Assembly (NCBI GenBank): GCA_935421135.1
Contig: OW285187.1
Span: 20,274,429 to 20,338,428 of the forward strand
Direction of reading: 5' to 3'
Source: Bugulina stolonifera
Lineage: Eukaryota > Bryozoa > Gymnolaemata > Cheilostomatida > Bugulidae
DNA: 64,000 nucleotides
The notes beneath the pieces are model-generated. The model did no database searches and had not been told where the DNA came from. It saw only the letters and a program-made list of their open reading frames with translations. Each line of letters begins with the position of its first letter. The stretch's first letter is position 1. Shown here in pieces: positions 52,156 through 64,000 of this stretch. The translations under genes were made by a program, and so were the position numbers.

Positions 52156-54960
52156 TTAGCATGGCAAGCCATCAAGTGGAGATGAAGTATGTATTGTAAT
52201 GGGATAGAGTGTCAATGTAGATACAGATTGTCTTGGTGCATGTCAAAACACGATTACTATGCTTCATACGTAGCCAAAGTTAACTTCAAATTTTAAACCC
52301 AAGTTCACATTTTGTGAATAATTAGCATTATCTATCATTCTTTATAAGACCCCACTCACTAGTACTACCAGAGAGATACCAGTACGCGTATGAGTCAATG
52401 TTGTAAATTCTCTGAGGTAAGGGTATTCCTAAGCCAAAGACAGACAAGAGCTTTTCTATGTTTATTAACTCTGCTCTGGCAAAGACCATAAGACCATCAT
52501 AATAATTAATGAAATTTAAAATGGAAAGCCAGTACAAGTGTCGCCAGAAAGTGAAATGTAATTCAGCTGTTTTAAAACAATGAGAAGAAAAAGGAGAAAT
52601 CATAGACTTGCCCTGCTGATAAAGAGACTACAGAATGAAGAAACGCATGCTGATGCTAATGTGATAACAGATGAGTAAACTCATAAGATACTAATATGGC
52701 TTGTATCAATGGCTGGTTCCACTCAACACATATCACAAAAGCTTCCTGTCTTGAACAATCAAAAACCAAAACTAGATGTAGAAAGGGTGTATGGCTCAGA
52801 GCCTGGTTTTACACCAACGGATAGGTTAGAAGTGCTGGTTTCATTTTGTGCCAGTGATTGCAGTGATTCGAAATCGTGATTGTGAAATCAAATCCCTTAT
52901 TTTGAGCTATTTTAACAATAAATTTACTGAATCTCTTAATTGTCCTTTTTGTTTTGAAATTTACAAAATATCATTCTTTATAATAGAGCTGTTGATGTTT
53001 TCATCTTTAGGTACCAGGTCTGGAACAGACATTGGTGATCATGTCTTGATACTCACTCCTCAGATCAGCCTTTCTCATGAAATTTATGTTCCCTTGCTTA
53101 ATGTTGCCCCCTGATATCTAGTTGTTCAAACTATCTATGTATTTCATTCTTTGTCTGCCTCTGCTACGCTTACCCTCGATTTTTCCTGTTAAAGTAAGAT
53201 GCTCCATACCTTTCTGTTGATATACATGTCCCATAAATTGTAGTTGCCTCTTTCTTATTGTTCTTAATAATGATCTTTTAACATTTGCTTGCATTAACAC
53301 TGCTTCATCTGTTTTCTTCTCTTTCCAGGATATTCTCAATATTCTTCTGATGAACCACATTTTTGCCGCTTCGAGTCGTCTCTCCATTTCCTTATTAAGT
53401 GTCCAATTTTCACTGCCATACAAAAGTATTGACCACACATAAGTCTTTAGTACTCCAAACTTTGTTGATGTTCGGATAGCTCTGTTAGACATAATTGGAC
53501 GTAACTTGAAGCTGTCTTTAGCGATTGCAATTCGTCTCTTTATTTCAGTTATAAATTTACCATCTGATCCAATCATGTATCCAAGATATTTAAATTTTTT
53601 AACCTGTTGGATTCTCTCTCCATTGCTTTCTAGCATACATGTAGGGTTTATGCCCTTTCTTGATATTACCATGCATTCTGTTTTCTTCACATTTAGAGAC
53701 AGGCCTTTATTGTTACTTTCTGATACAACAGTATTTAACAGAAGTTGTAGGTCTTCTTCAGAGCTTGCAATTAATACCGTGTCATCTGCATATCTGATGT
53801 TATTTACATCTTCTCCATTGATTTTCACACCTGGGATGCCCTCTATGTTTCGCAGAATTGTTTTAGTATAGATGTTAAATAGATCTGGTGACATTACACA
53901 TCCTTGTCTAACGCCACCTTTAATCCGTTTGTATTCACTGTATTCCCCCTCAATTCTCACTGTAGATTTTTGATCGCAGTACAGGTTTCTGATTATTCTT
54001 AAGTCTTTTCTATCAATGTCTAAGTTTTCCAGAATGTTGAATAATTCACCATGTCTTACTCTGTCAAAAGCTTTTGAATAGTCAATGGAACATAGGTATA
54101 GGTCTTTTTGTACTTCTAAGCTTCTTTCTATTAACATAGATAAAGTAAATATGGCGTTTTGAGTACTCTTATCTGGAACAAAACCAAACTGTGTCTTAGG
54201 TGTTTCGGGTCTCATATTTTTGTGAAATGACTCATCAGACTTATTGTTCTGTGTAATCCACATTCACTGGCACCTGGCTTTTTGGGCGGAGCAATGAAAA
54301 CCGATTTTATCATGTCATCTGGGATTTTTCCACTGTCATATATGTTATTCAGAAGTTTTGTAGTCATTTCCACACATGGGTCTTCTAATGAGTCAATAAC
54401 TTCTATGGGAATGTTATCTGGTCCTGTTGCTCTTCCACCCTTCATTTTCTTTATTGCCAGCTTTACCTCATCTTTTAAGATCGGTGGTGCCTGAATCTCT
54501 TTCTTTATCACCGGTTTTTGTCCTCTATCATCTGCAAACAGCACTTCAATGTATTCTGACCACCTATTCAAAATCTCTTCTTTTTCCATTAAAATCCTGC
54601 CTTCTTTAGATTTGATACAGCCTGTGCTTGAGCAACGTCTACCCTCACTTACTTCTTTGATCTTTGCATGCATGTATTTACTATCTTTCCTTTGATTGTT
54701 TTCTATTTCCTCGCATTGTTCGTTTATCCAAGACTCTTTGGCTTCATTGCATTTCCTTTTTACTTCTGCATTTATGGCTTTATATTTCATTACATTCTGT
54801 TTGGACTTTCTTCTCTTTTCCATGAGATCCAGTATTTCTTGTTTCATCCATTTTTTGTGTTCTCTCTTTTGTTGTTTAGGAAGGTGTTCTGTTATAGCAT
54901 ATTTTAGTGATCCTTTAAGTTTCGTCCACAATTCTTCTGTTTTTGATACATTCTCTAAAA

Positions 54961-56155
54961 CAGGGGTTTCCAACCGTTTTTAGCCTAAGTACCCCTTAGC
55001 AGTCATGTAGCAAGCAATGTACCCCTTTGCAAAACTGTGTTTAATCAAGGATTTCTTTGGTTTAATTCATTTAATATTCCATGTGTGCATTATCAAAATG
55101 TGTTACTTAAAGAAGTAAATATTGTAAATACAGTATGGTATGAAATAATCTTTATTACTGATGCACGGTGTTTTAGTTTTTCAGTTTTTTTTTCGGTTCA
55201 AAAACCATGAAAACTTAAAATGCAAACCGAAACCGAATGTAGCGGTTCGGTACAATTCAGTTTTAAAATTCAAACCGCGCCTGGCCGCTTAGCGCACCTA
55301 CTTTCGATAATGGCTGGTGGTGCGAACACCTGAATTCATGTTATGCTTCTTTCAATCCTTATAATTCGATGTTATCCTTTGAATCGAGACTTAGCTGCAG
55401 CCATCATTTTCACCCAGTGGTTATTTATTGTAGTTTCACTCAATTCTAGTAGTCTTACTTGCATATTGTTATAAATTGTTAATTGTTAATTATTAAACGA
55501 AATTAAAATGACTACCATTTTTATGCTTCTTCAAATCCTTATAATGCAATGCTATCCTTGGAATACAGAGTTAGCTGCGGCCATCATTGTTACTCAGTGA
55601 TGACTTACTGTAGGTTCACTCAATTCTAGTAGTCATAGTTGCATATTATTATAACTAATTAGTATTTAATAATCACAATTTATTAAAACAATGCCCGCCA
55701 TTATAATTAAAAGCAAAGTGTGACAACTCCCAAGATTGAGTATTTAATTTTCGTTTCGATTTGGTGTTTTTTCCTGAATTCAAAAAACCGAATTAAACTG
55801 AGGGGTGGAAGACAACTTCGATATTGTTCCGCTTTTTTGAAAAATCAGCAAAAAAACTGAATGCACATGGAAATCTAAATCGCCCAGCACTAATCTTTAT
55901 TCACTATCAACTACTTAATATAACTTTCATAGATTGTAGTGTTTTGTGGCTGTCACACTAGTTTAGCTCAACATCATTTTCATCAGTGAGCAATTTGATG
56001 TTCAGTTCAATAGTAGATAATGATAATTCATAATTGATATTTCTATAACTGAAAATTGCTGTTAAATATGTGTTAAGTTGTCAACTTGTATTGTACCCAC
56101 TAGAATTGTAAAATGTACCCCTAGGGGTACATGTACCCCAGGTTGGGAACCCCTG
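54961..56155. mobile_element. Non-autonomous hAT transposon, 1195 bp, inserted in the RTE element
   Basis: The ends CAGGGGTTTCCAACC and GGTTGGGAACCCCTG are inverted repeats of typical hAT form. A perfect 8-bp target duplication, CTCTAAAA, flanks it (54953-54960 and 56156-56163). No transposase frame. Carries a second element at 55156-55892. Confidence 0.92.
55156..55892. mobile_element. 737-bp MITE nested inside the hAT element
   Basis: The ends TACTGATGCACGG and (inverted) TAGTGCTGGGCGA are imperfect inverted repeats. ATCTTTAT is duplicated on both sides (55148-55155 and 55893-55900). Internally about 110 bp (TCAATCCTTATAATTCGATG, then TTAGCTGC.GCCATCAT) is repeated in tandem at 55340 and 55525. 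A diverged relative lies at 60620-61175. Confidence 0.82.
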
Positions 56156-57535
56156 CTCTAAAAGCTGATATCTGTTGTCAACTTCAATACGGAAACGCTC
56201 TTTGATTTCTTGGTCTTTCTTTAAAATATCTATTTGCAGTTGTGGAGACTGCTTTGCCCTTTTCAGTTTTTTCAATTTCAGCTGGACTTTGCACATCACT
56301 GGTACATGATCGCTATCACTGTCAGCACCTGGCATTGATTTGCTTGATTTTAGAGCATTTCTAAATCTTTTTTGTATTAGTATGAAGTCTATCTGATTCC
56401 TGTATCTATCTCCAGGACTTATCCAAGTATGTCTTCTTCTTGCGTGATTTTTATACCATGTGTTTGATATCATGAGTTTGTTCTTTCTACACCATTCTAT
56501 TAGACGTTCACCACGATCGTTTATTGAACCTATTCCCTATGGCTCAACAATATCTTCTATGCGTGTGTCTTCCTCTTTTGCGTCAAAACCTCCCATTACT
56601 ATCTTTATATCTTCCGATTTTAGCTGCTTAATTGCCTGGTCGAGATCTTCATAGAATTTTTCTACTTCCTCAGTTACATGTTTGGATGTGGGTGCATATA
56701 CCTGGATGATTCCCATATCAAACAGTTTACTTGCCAACTTGGCTACAATGACTCTGTCCGAGATTCCCCAATATCCTTTTATAGTTTCTTTATTCAATAG
56801 GATTCCCACTCCTCTTTCATGAGTCTTTCCACATAAGTATATTAGTGTTTTATTTTCTACTTTGATCAAACCTGCTCCCTCCCATCTGACCTCTGCAAGG
56901 CCCAAAATGTCCAAATTCATTCTTTCCATCTCTTGAACGACGTTATCAACTTTGCCTTTCTGATACAGTGTTCTTACGTTCCAAGTGGCTATTCTATGTA
57001 TTGGGTTCTTTGATTTGATTGTGCAAGCAGTAGCTGGATGACGGTCTGGTTCCACCTGTTGCTCATGGTTCTCCCTACCGAGCGAGGAGCCCAGAGTTGA
57101 GTCATGAGCCCCCTTTACGCTGTTGTCTGAGTTTATTTTGTAACCTGACATGATTATTCTTGGGAGGTTTACAGCAGTGGTTTCCCATTGCCTTCTGCCG
57201 GTTTGTTTACAGTTTACTCCGTTAGCCTTTGCCTTAAGAAGCATATCCTACAAGGCTGCAGGTGGATGCCAGGACAGGTTGATGTTTTATTATTATTAAA
57301 TGCACAAGAGCGATTCTTTTTGTCCACATTTTTCACCTGTAATTCAGCTAATATAATTATATCTAATTATTATTATGCTTTATCAAGATGTAGGGCTTTA
57401 CTGTAAGCCCAACTTTTATTTGCCATTTTACTTTCCACATAACAATATTATGGAAACAAATGAGGTGTTTTATTTACAGCCAGAAAGAACTGGTGGGACC
57501 CGCAGATTCATAAGACAAGATCGATAGCTGCAAGT

Positions 57536-60500
57536 ATGTACAGGATCACCAACCCATTAAATGTTTTTCTGTTGTTGACAGTTGGTACAGTGCTTTATTT
57601 GTTATATGTGCTCTACGTTTTTATGCCTAGAAGAAGCACTTATGATACAGTTGTAGAACTTTCTCTGGAATCAGTCAATCGGTCGGCTAACAAGGACGAT
57701 GTATTACCCCTTATTATTGACATGCAGAGACTACAAAAGTCTATTATTAGTGACCTAAGCCAACTAGAGCAGAAAAGAAATAAACTTAAAAGCTCCCTCA
57801 AAACCTTAAAAGACACCAATAGCTATTCCGATCTGAAGTTAAAGGAGTTGGAAAACAGTATATCACAGCTTAAAGTTGATGTAAAGAACATGATAGAGAC
57901 TCAAAAGGAGACATTCAGTGAATATGCTTCTGCTCCCTTACCACTTTCAATTTTGCCTGATAAGCTTAACTTTGTAAACCCAAGTTACAAAGGTGATTGT
58001 AACCTAGAGAATTGTTTTGATTACTCGCGGTGTAGTGTCGTTTCAGGCTTTCCAATACATCTCTACCCAATATCTACAGATAATAATCTTTTAATAGCAT
58101 GGAAAACTGCTATTACTAGCTCGAGCTACATCACAAATAGACCTGATGATGCATGCGTGTATTTTCTACTCGTTGGCACGGAGACAAATGTAAATGTTAC
58201 ATCATTAAAGTACTGGAGGGGTGATGGCAGGAACCATATAATTATTAATGTGGGCTCCTCATCTCCAGATTACCCAAAGAGTAGAGCTATCCTTGCGCAA
58301 TCATCGTTCACCAATTCTATCCCAGCCAATGGGTTTGATGTTGTTTTACCCTATATGAATCTCCAGCCATTGGATCACACCAATCTTCCCTTACTTCTAC
58401 CCGTAAGAAAGAAAATGTTGATTTCATTTTATGGAAATGCTCCTACAGATGTGATAGATGCTGAAAAAGATGTCATAGAAGCAATGGATAAACTGAACTC
58501 ATTAAAGTTATCTATTGATATTAAAATTCGCTGCTCTAAAGAGTCGGGTTGTTCCGATGAGGACTGGTGCTTATGTGACGATAATAAAGTTACTAACACA
58601 GAGCACCAGTCAACTTTTACTATTATTCCCAACTCTGTCAGGATGCCTTCTCAACAGTTTACATTTAGAATTCACATGGCCTTGTTGAATGCTGCTGTCC
58701 CTGTGATATTAGGGAATTTTCACCATCTTCCTCTCTCAGAATTTATACCCTGGGGTACTGCTGTGATAAACTTGCCTGCACAAAGAGTTGCAGAATTAGA
58801 ATATATACTGAGGAATGTTCTTGAACCAGATATAATGTCATATAAAAAAGGAGGACGAAATATTCTGGAAAATTATTTATCTTCTGTCCAGAAAATCGCT
58901 GACACTCTTATTAATACTGTGCGCTCTCGCATTGACATACCACCACTACCGCCTCCCACAGTAAATTCATCACATGTCTATGATGAAAATAATCCCATGT
59001 TAACGTTTCAAGCTCGAGTTGACCACAGCAACAAGATATTGGGACCTATTGAGACTCCTTTTCCTTCCCCCTCATATCAAAGAAATTTCACCAGTTCGTC
59101 AATGTCACAACATCATCATTGGAGTTTTTCATCTTACTCGTTTCCTCACAGTCCTTGGGATCCAGTGCTACCAACAGATGCTAAATATCATGGTATGGTT
59201 AATTATTTGTGTATATTATGAAACTATTTTGTATGTCAACTGCTACTTTTGAGCAATGTAAATAGGTACATGATGTATGAAAATAAGTATTTAAAAATAT
59301 AATGTATTTGTTATGTGGAATGCTTTATAAAGTTTCTTATAGTCAATATACCAGGCATGTGGTCTCATTGCAAATGTTATAAACTGTGCCTTTCATTATA
59401 AGTCTGTTTAAATTTACTACTGATGTAATAAGGAACACATGTACTAAGTGCAGTATTTCTGGTGTAGGTTCCCCTTATGGATTCCGGCCTATCAATGGTG
59501 GAGCTGGCGGAAGTGGGAAAGAATTTAGTGAATCTCTAGGCGGAAATTATCCTCGTGAACAATACACCAGTGAGTTATTTATTTTGTCAATATATTAGCA
59601 GAAAGAACACTGCAAGAAAAGAGGGAATGGGTGTCTATCGTGGGTAATTATAGTGCCATGTGGGATCACCGAGCTAGTAGTCGCTCAGAACCAGTGGCAT
59701 ATAACATGCGTCTTGCCAAGGGATACAAAGTTCTCAAATAGCAGTCAAGCTGTAATATTACTATTATTTATTTGTGTTAAACCTACTGGCAACTTACCGT
59801 ATTCTATAGTACAGTTTTCAACTAGTAATAACATGTAATATACGTGTATATGCACTAGTATATAAACATTAGCATGATGTTGTAACAAGGAATTTATCAT
59901 AAATGGCTCAATGTCATGTACAGTGTACGTTATGTTTTAGTTATCATCATTACCTATGACAGATTTAAATTTCTGCTGCAACAGCTGGCTCAGTTCAATG
60001 GGTTGCCCTATCTCAACAAGGTGGTGGTTATATGGAACAATCCACAATACCCTCCACCAATGCTCCAGTGGCCGCTTATTCATGTACCAATTCAGGTATG
60101 TGTGATATTTGGCAGTTCAGCATATGGAAACTCGTAAGCTATTGACCATCATTGTCCTCTCCATGAAGCTAAATTTCTGGGAGGACAACTTCGTATTGTG
60201 AAAAATAGCTTGTGGTCACCCATGGCCCTACAACTGGAATTAACTTTGACATAAATATATTGCTAATTTACATTGTCTTAGTTTTATGACTTTCTCAAAC
60301 ACTCTCACCTGAAGATGTTTGTTGAAACCCGCAGTCGTATACGGTTGATATATGAAATCAAGTGTCTTCTCTCTGTTCTCTATAGGTAATCAAGGGTGAG
60401 AGAAACAGTCTTAATAACCGATTCCTGCCGTACAAAGAGATAGAGACAGAGGCAGTGTTATCCATGGATGATGATGTGTACTTGAGGCATGACGAAATAG

Positions 60501-62550
60501 TTTTTGCTTTCAGGTAAGTTTTGTCATTTATGTTTCAGATATTGTGTTTTAATTTTACAAATCAGTAACCATCATTTAATGCAATTTTAATTATTTGGAG
60601 CTTTTTGGAGTAGTTTTGCTCGTGCTGCATGCCGTTTCGGTATCATTCAGTTTATTTCTCTTGGATGCAAAATCCGCGAAATTTTATCAGGTAAACGAAA
60701 ACCGAATGCGACGGTTCGATACGATTCATTTTTAAAATTCAAACCGCATCTAACCTTTCAGCGTGCCCATTTCCGGTAATTGCACTGTGGTGTCGCGTAC
60801 GTGTGAATGCATATTGTGCCTCTTTCAATCTCTATAATTCGATGTCAATCTTGCCATACAGATTTATCTGCAACCATTCTTGTTGCCCACTGATGATTTT
60901 TTGCAGTTTTACTCAATTTTTATCTTATACATTGTACTTGCATACTATCATAAATAGTTAGTATTTAACAATTACGACAAAATAAAAATGGCCGCCACTA
61001 TAATTAAAAGTTAAATATTGAGCATGAGATCAGCGAGGTGGCTTTTTCCAAAAGTTAAAAAACTGAACAAAACCAAGGGGTAAAAATGACTTCGGTGTCA
61101 TTGAAGTTTGTTTTTGAAAAATCAGCAGAAAGCTGAATGCAAGTACAAATCAAAACCTGCAAAACTACATTTTACTATATAGAATGCGTGTAAAAAATGT
61201 TATAGGATTGTCTTGGCTTATATTTCACGTTTACTTGATGGCAAGACTCGGTGGGCCTATATATACTGTACTTGTATACTATATCTGATTGCTAGGGTAT
61301 GGAGAGAGTCAAGGGACCGTGTTGTTGGATTTCCTGGGAGATACCATGCTTGGAATATAAACGATGAGAAGTGGAATTACAATTCCAACCACTCTTGTGA
61401 ATTATCCATGATACTCACTGGGGCTGCTTTCTTTCATAAGGTATTGCTTGAGATATCGCTATTGCATAGAATAGCATATACCATACCAACATGACGATGT
61501 ACACAACACGACTATTATAAGGCTAATCATGTTTCCCATTGCTAGCTGTACTCCCGCTTGAGTTATAATCATTGTTAGCGTTGACTCTGTTCTTGTGAAA
61601 GGGCTCAAACTAGTTAAAGCTGTATCACACCATTTTGTGTGAAATTTCCGCCTGTAAATCCATAATATAAATACACAAGTACATTACTGTCTTGTCTTCT
61701 CCAGAAAATACCAATGCTGTGAATTTCATGACATTATTATTGTTATATCAACTGTTAGCAACAACAACTGACCATTATTATTGTATATTCCTATTTCCAT
61801 TGTAGTGCTAAATGTATACCAGTACTAGCAGTTCTTTCAAACTGTTCCATTGTAATATCACAATGTACTGATACAGTGCTTTCGATTTGTTCTATTGTAG
61901 TATTACATGTATCAATACAGTTATTTCATGTCTCAAGCCATCAGAGACAAAGTTGATGAGTTTATGAACTGTGAAGACTTGGCAATGAACTTTCTGGTAT
62001 CTCACATTACTGGAAAACCACCCATTCAGGTTGGCTTGTGTGTGACTATTTTATGTAGTGTGTACAGTGTAGCATAAGTACAGTGTGTAGCAGTGTTGCG
62101 TATGGACAGTGTGCAGCAGTGTGTTGTATATGCATCAACAATTTAACATTGTTATGCTGTTGTACCTGATTGATTTTATTGGCCCATTGAACTATATAGG
62201 ACCTTTTATTGGGAAACATTTGTCATAACTCAGAAACCCCACAAGCTATGTAGTACATGTAATTCAGCAACCAACCTGTCTCTTTATCCTATAATAATTT
62301 GTTGTACATTGTAAAACTATTTCACTTGTTTTAGACTACTTCACGATGGGATTTCAAATGCCCAACTTGTGCCAAGGCGCCATCATTATGGAAAGACAAG
62401 TCACACTTCAATGAGAGACATAAGTGTATAGAGTTCTTCATCCAAGTATATGGTTACCTGCCTCTCAAGTACACACAGTTCAGAGCAGACTCTGTCTTGT
62501 TTAAAACCAGAGTACCTGAAGATAAGTCCAGGTGCTTTAGTCTTGTGTAG
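57536..62550 (+). CDS. EXTL3: EXTL3-type exostosin-like glycosyltransferase, 7 coding exons, 843 aa
   Basis: Exons 57536-59192, 59468-59569, 59941-60095, 60386-60513, 61296-61440, 61901-62029 and 62335-62550 join in one frame (2532 nt with the stop). The protein is a type II Golgi membrane protein: a short cytoplasmic tail, membrane helix at about residues 8-30, coiled-coil stem (about 50-130), exostosin (GT47-like) domain (about 150-470), then a GT64 domain (about 585-840). Visible GT64 landmarks are [24 protein letters not shown], the DxD metal site as [11 protein letters not shown] (D666-D668), [39 protein letters not shown] and [24 protein letters not shown]3 and its homologues add the GlcNAc that commits a linker to heparan sulfate. 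Human EXTL3 is 919 aa, so the stem is somewhat shorter here. An acceptor at 57479 just before the ATG points to an upstream 5' exon. Confidence 0.95.
60134..60220. repeat. Short MITE of the AAGCT.TTGACCAT family in EXTL3 intron 3
   Basis: TAAGCTATTGACCATCATTG is matched by inverted TAGCTTGTGGTCACC, with an inner pair TTGTCCTCTCC and GGGAGGACAACTT. Same words as the elements at 4731-4802 and 10394-10517. Confidence 0.55.
60620..61175. repeat. Diverged relative of the 55156-55892 MITE in EXTL3 intron 4
   Basis: AACCGAATGCGACGGTTCGA, TTTAAAATTCAAACCGCATC, TCAATCTCTATAATTCGATG and CTGATGATTTTTTGCAG follow the same order as in the nested element at 55156-55892. The termini TAGTTTTGC and GCAAAACTA are inverted. 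No duplication is visible. Confidence 0.65.
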
Positions 62551-63620
62551 TTTTACTTACACAATAATTTACGTAGTGTGTATTAGTTTCCTGTAGTTAC
62601 ATGTACAATGTAGGTATTATAATTATATTACCTTTTATGATTAGGTTCACACAAGGGCGGCTATAGGCACCCACGCCACCATCCTAGGCATGTGTTCAAT
62701 CAAGCATGCAATACTAGCCGTGCTCTTTCAACTATCAATACTATGCATGTTAAGCCTTCAATTCATTTCCCATTTACTTGCTCAGGCAGTATAGTCATTG
62801 TATAGTGCTGAAATGGTCATGTTATCTGTGTAGACTGTACCCATACATGTTCATGTTCCACACTTATCTTGTATTAACTCACTCAGACGCGTGAAATCCA
62901 TGATTTCTTGAAAATAGGCTGGTGTTGAAATTTTTCCTATATCCGCCCCTGGGTTCACATTGTTTTTAGTTGAGTTGGTATGCTATCTTTACCCTTTAGC
63001 CTACCCTTTACAACATTATTACCATATTGATTTTTGTGCATAATGATGTTTTTGTAGATTATTTTTATTATTTCAAACTTTGCACATAGATAATGTAGCA
63101 TCTCCTTCATACTATCCTTGACCAGGTATTATTTTACCTAGGATTCATATTTCTTCCCACTGCTCTTGGCACTTGCTATCCTCTCTGGCTATTCACTTCT
63201 CGTGAACTGGAGGTAGGAATGCATGCCTCACTTCACCTTTTCGAACCTTGGAATTGTTAGCAATTCTGGTCCAGATCTTCTCGTCATGACTGGTGACATT
63301 GTCAAGCCTTGCTGTGCTAGTGTGTACTCCAGATCATCTATAAAGATAACAGAGTAACATCATCATAGCTAAATTCATTTTGTATGGCCTAGGATCCTAC
63401 ATAGTGGGCATACTTGCCAAGTTACTGCTGCTCCAAATGGGGGGATTGTGGCATACTAAGTGGCTACCCATGCACCTATTTATTTAATTTTCAAGCTCCA
63501 AATACTTAAACACTATAAAAATATTGTTTCACTTGTTGCTTACTATGAAAATATTGTAATGTTTTTGAGTGCTATTGCATACGGGAGCCGAGGGCTACAA
63601 GTATGGGAAGGGCTTGGACG
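62551..63620. other. EXTL3 3' UTR and spacer, no gene seen
   Basis: AT-rich with no ORF I can support and no clear AATAAA close to the stop. Confidence 0.4.
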
Positions 63621-63629
63621 GTGGTAGAG

Positions 63630-64000
63630 GCCGATCAAGTGTACCTTCTGCTCATTACATAAAAGAGTGAACAATTATGGGTGCTCTTTATAGTGTAGAT
63701 TATATCAGGCGTAGGCCGATGCCGAGACTCATTGGAGCTCAGGACCGACGTAGGTCATGTAGAATTTATACTCCGAGGGAGTGCAAGAAAGAATGTTCAA
63801 CCTTGAGAGCCTAAGTCCGACGCTAGGTTTATTAGAACCCGGGATCAGCCTAAGCCTAAGGGGTGGATAGAGATGTGCTTAGCCTAGGATGAGGTGAACT
63901 CGAGCCGTACTGAATCCAAAAGATTCTCAGGTAAAGTTACCCGCCTAAAGAGTAAGCCTCTGTAAGTTGAGTTAGGAGATGTTGCTTTATTCAAGCGCAA
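63630..64000. repeat. Dispersed repeat B, copy 2 (runs off the window)
   Basis: Same order and orientation as 38830-39200: CATTACATAAAAGAGTGAAC, GCCGATGCCGAGACTC, CGACGTAGGTCATGTAGA, GGGAGTGCAAGAAAG, and TTAGGAGATGTTGCTTTATT with CAAGCGCAA at the edge. Carries the same internal dimer of about 100 bp. Confidence 0.8.

Larger units (their letters stand above)
53118..57244 (-). mobile_element. RTE-like non-LTR retrotransposon (endonuclease + reverse transcriptase), inactivated
   Basis: Read on -, the APE-type endonuclease (57244-56537) has IATWNVRTLYQKGKVDNVV and LDILGLAEVRWEGAG, but the usual GDFNAK box reads GGFDAK. A TAG at 56534 breaks the frame, which continues with NDRGERLIEWC and SDHVPVMCKVQLK. 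A hAT element then interrupts it (54961-56155). The linker and RT follow (54953-53118): GGRATGPDNIPIEVI, IDYSKAFDRVRH, GGVRQGCVMSPDLFNIYT, and an intact catalytic box IRYADDTVLIA, then SILLYGSENWTLNKEMERRL. A frameshift lies near 54240 around the SLMSHFTKI motif. The order and the ILLYGSE.WT tail suit the RTE clade. The insertion ends about 290 bp before the EXTL3 start codon, probably in its first intron. Confidence 0.88.

Overview
The window is nuclear DNA from a multicellular animal. All recognisable genes are split by spliceosomal introns with GT/AG borders and code for animal proteins (TDG, GMPPB, EXTL3, UQCC5/SMIM4, UQCC6/Brawnin). The DNA is AT-rich, full of small inverted-repeat elements and decayed non-LTR retrotransposons, and rich in the palindromes TACATGTA and TAGGCCTA. 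This fits a marine or non-bilaterian invertebrate, possibly a sponge, but the sequence alone does not settle the species. There are no bacterial-style operons, rRNA genes, CRISPR arrays or convincing tRNA genes.

Layout. 1-303: a 27-bp minisatellite that runs into a splice acceptor. 303-12097 (+): the last 18 exons of an unrecognised coiled-coil gene (693 residues visible, start outside the window). 12442-13589 (-): two mitochondrial complex III assembly microproteins in tandem, UQCC5/SMIM4 then UQCC6/Brawnin, apparently in one transcription unit. 13.6-19.5 kb: repeats, two reverse-transcriptase tails and palindromic elements. 19533-29067 (+): thymine DNA glycosylase in 7 exons (687 aa) with a very long disordered tail; its sixth intron holds a 3.1-kb DNA transposon. 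29899-34875 (-): complete GMPPB in 9 exons (360 aa), with a perfect 112-bp-arm hairpin in one intron. 35-57 kb: mobile-element territory with decayed retrotransposons, a tRNA-derived SINE, a 3.3-kb foldback element, the N-terminal part of a Polinton/Maverick-type DNA polymerase B, minisatellites, a GC-rich island, MITEs, and an RTE-like retrotransposon into which a hAT element, itself carrying another MITE, has inserted. 57536-62550 (+): complete EXTL3-type glycosyltransferase in 7 coding exons (843 aa). 63.6-64 kb: second copy of a dispersed repeat also seen at 38.8 kb.

The five recognised proteins are in different pathways: DNA repair/demethylation, GDP-mannose synthesis, heparan sulfate synthesis and respiratory complex III assembly. 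Only UQCC5 and UQCC6 are functionally linked by their proximity. The two most unusual observations are that UQCC5-UQCC6 tandem, whose predicted spliced reading frames overlap by ATGA, and a 35-bp 'micro-element' at 50460-50494. The micro-element is exactly the two ends of the 3.1-kb transposon joined together, and it is flanked by a perfect 8-bp target duplication.
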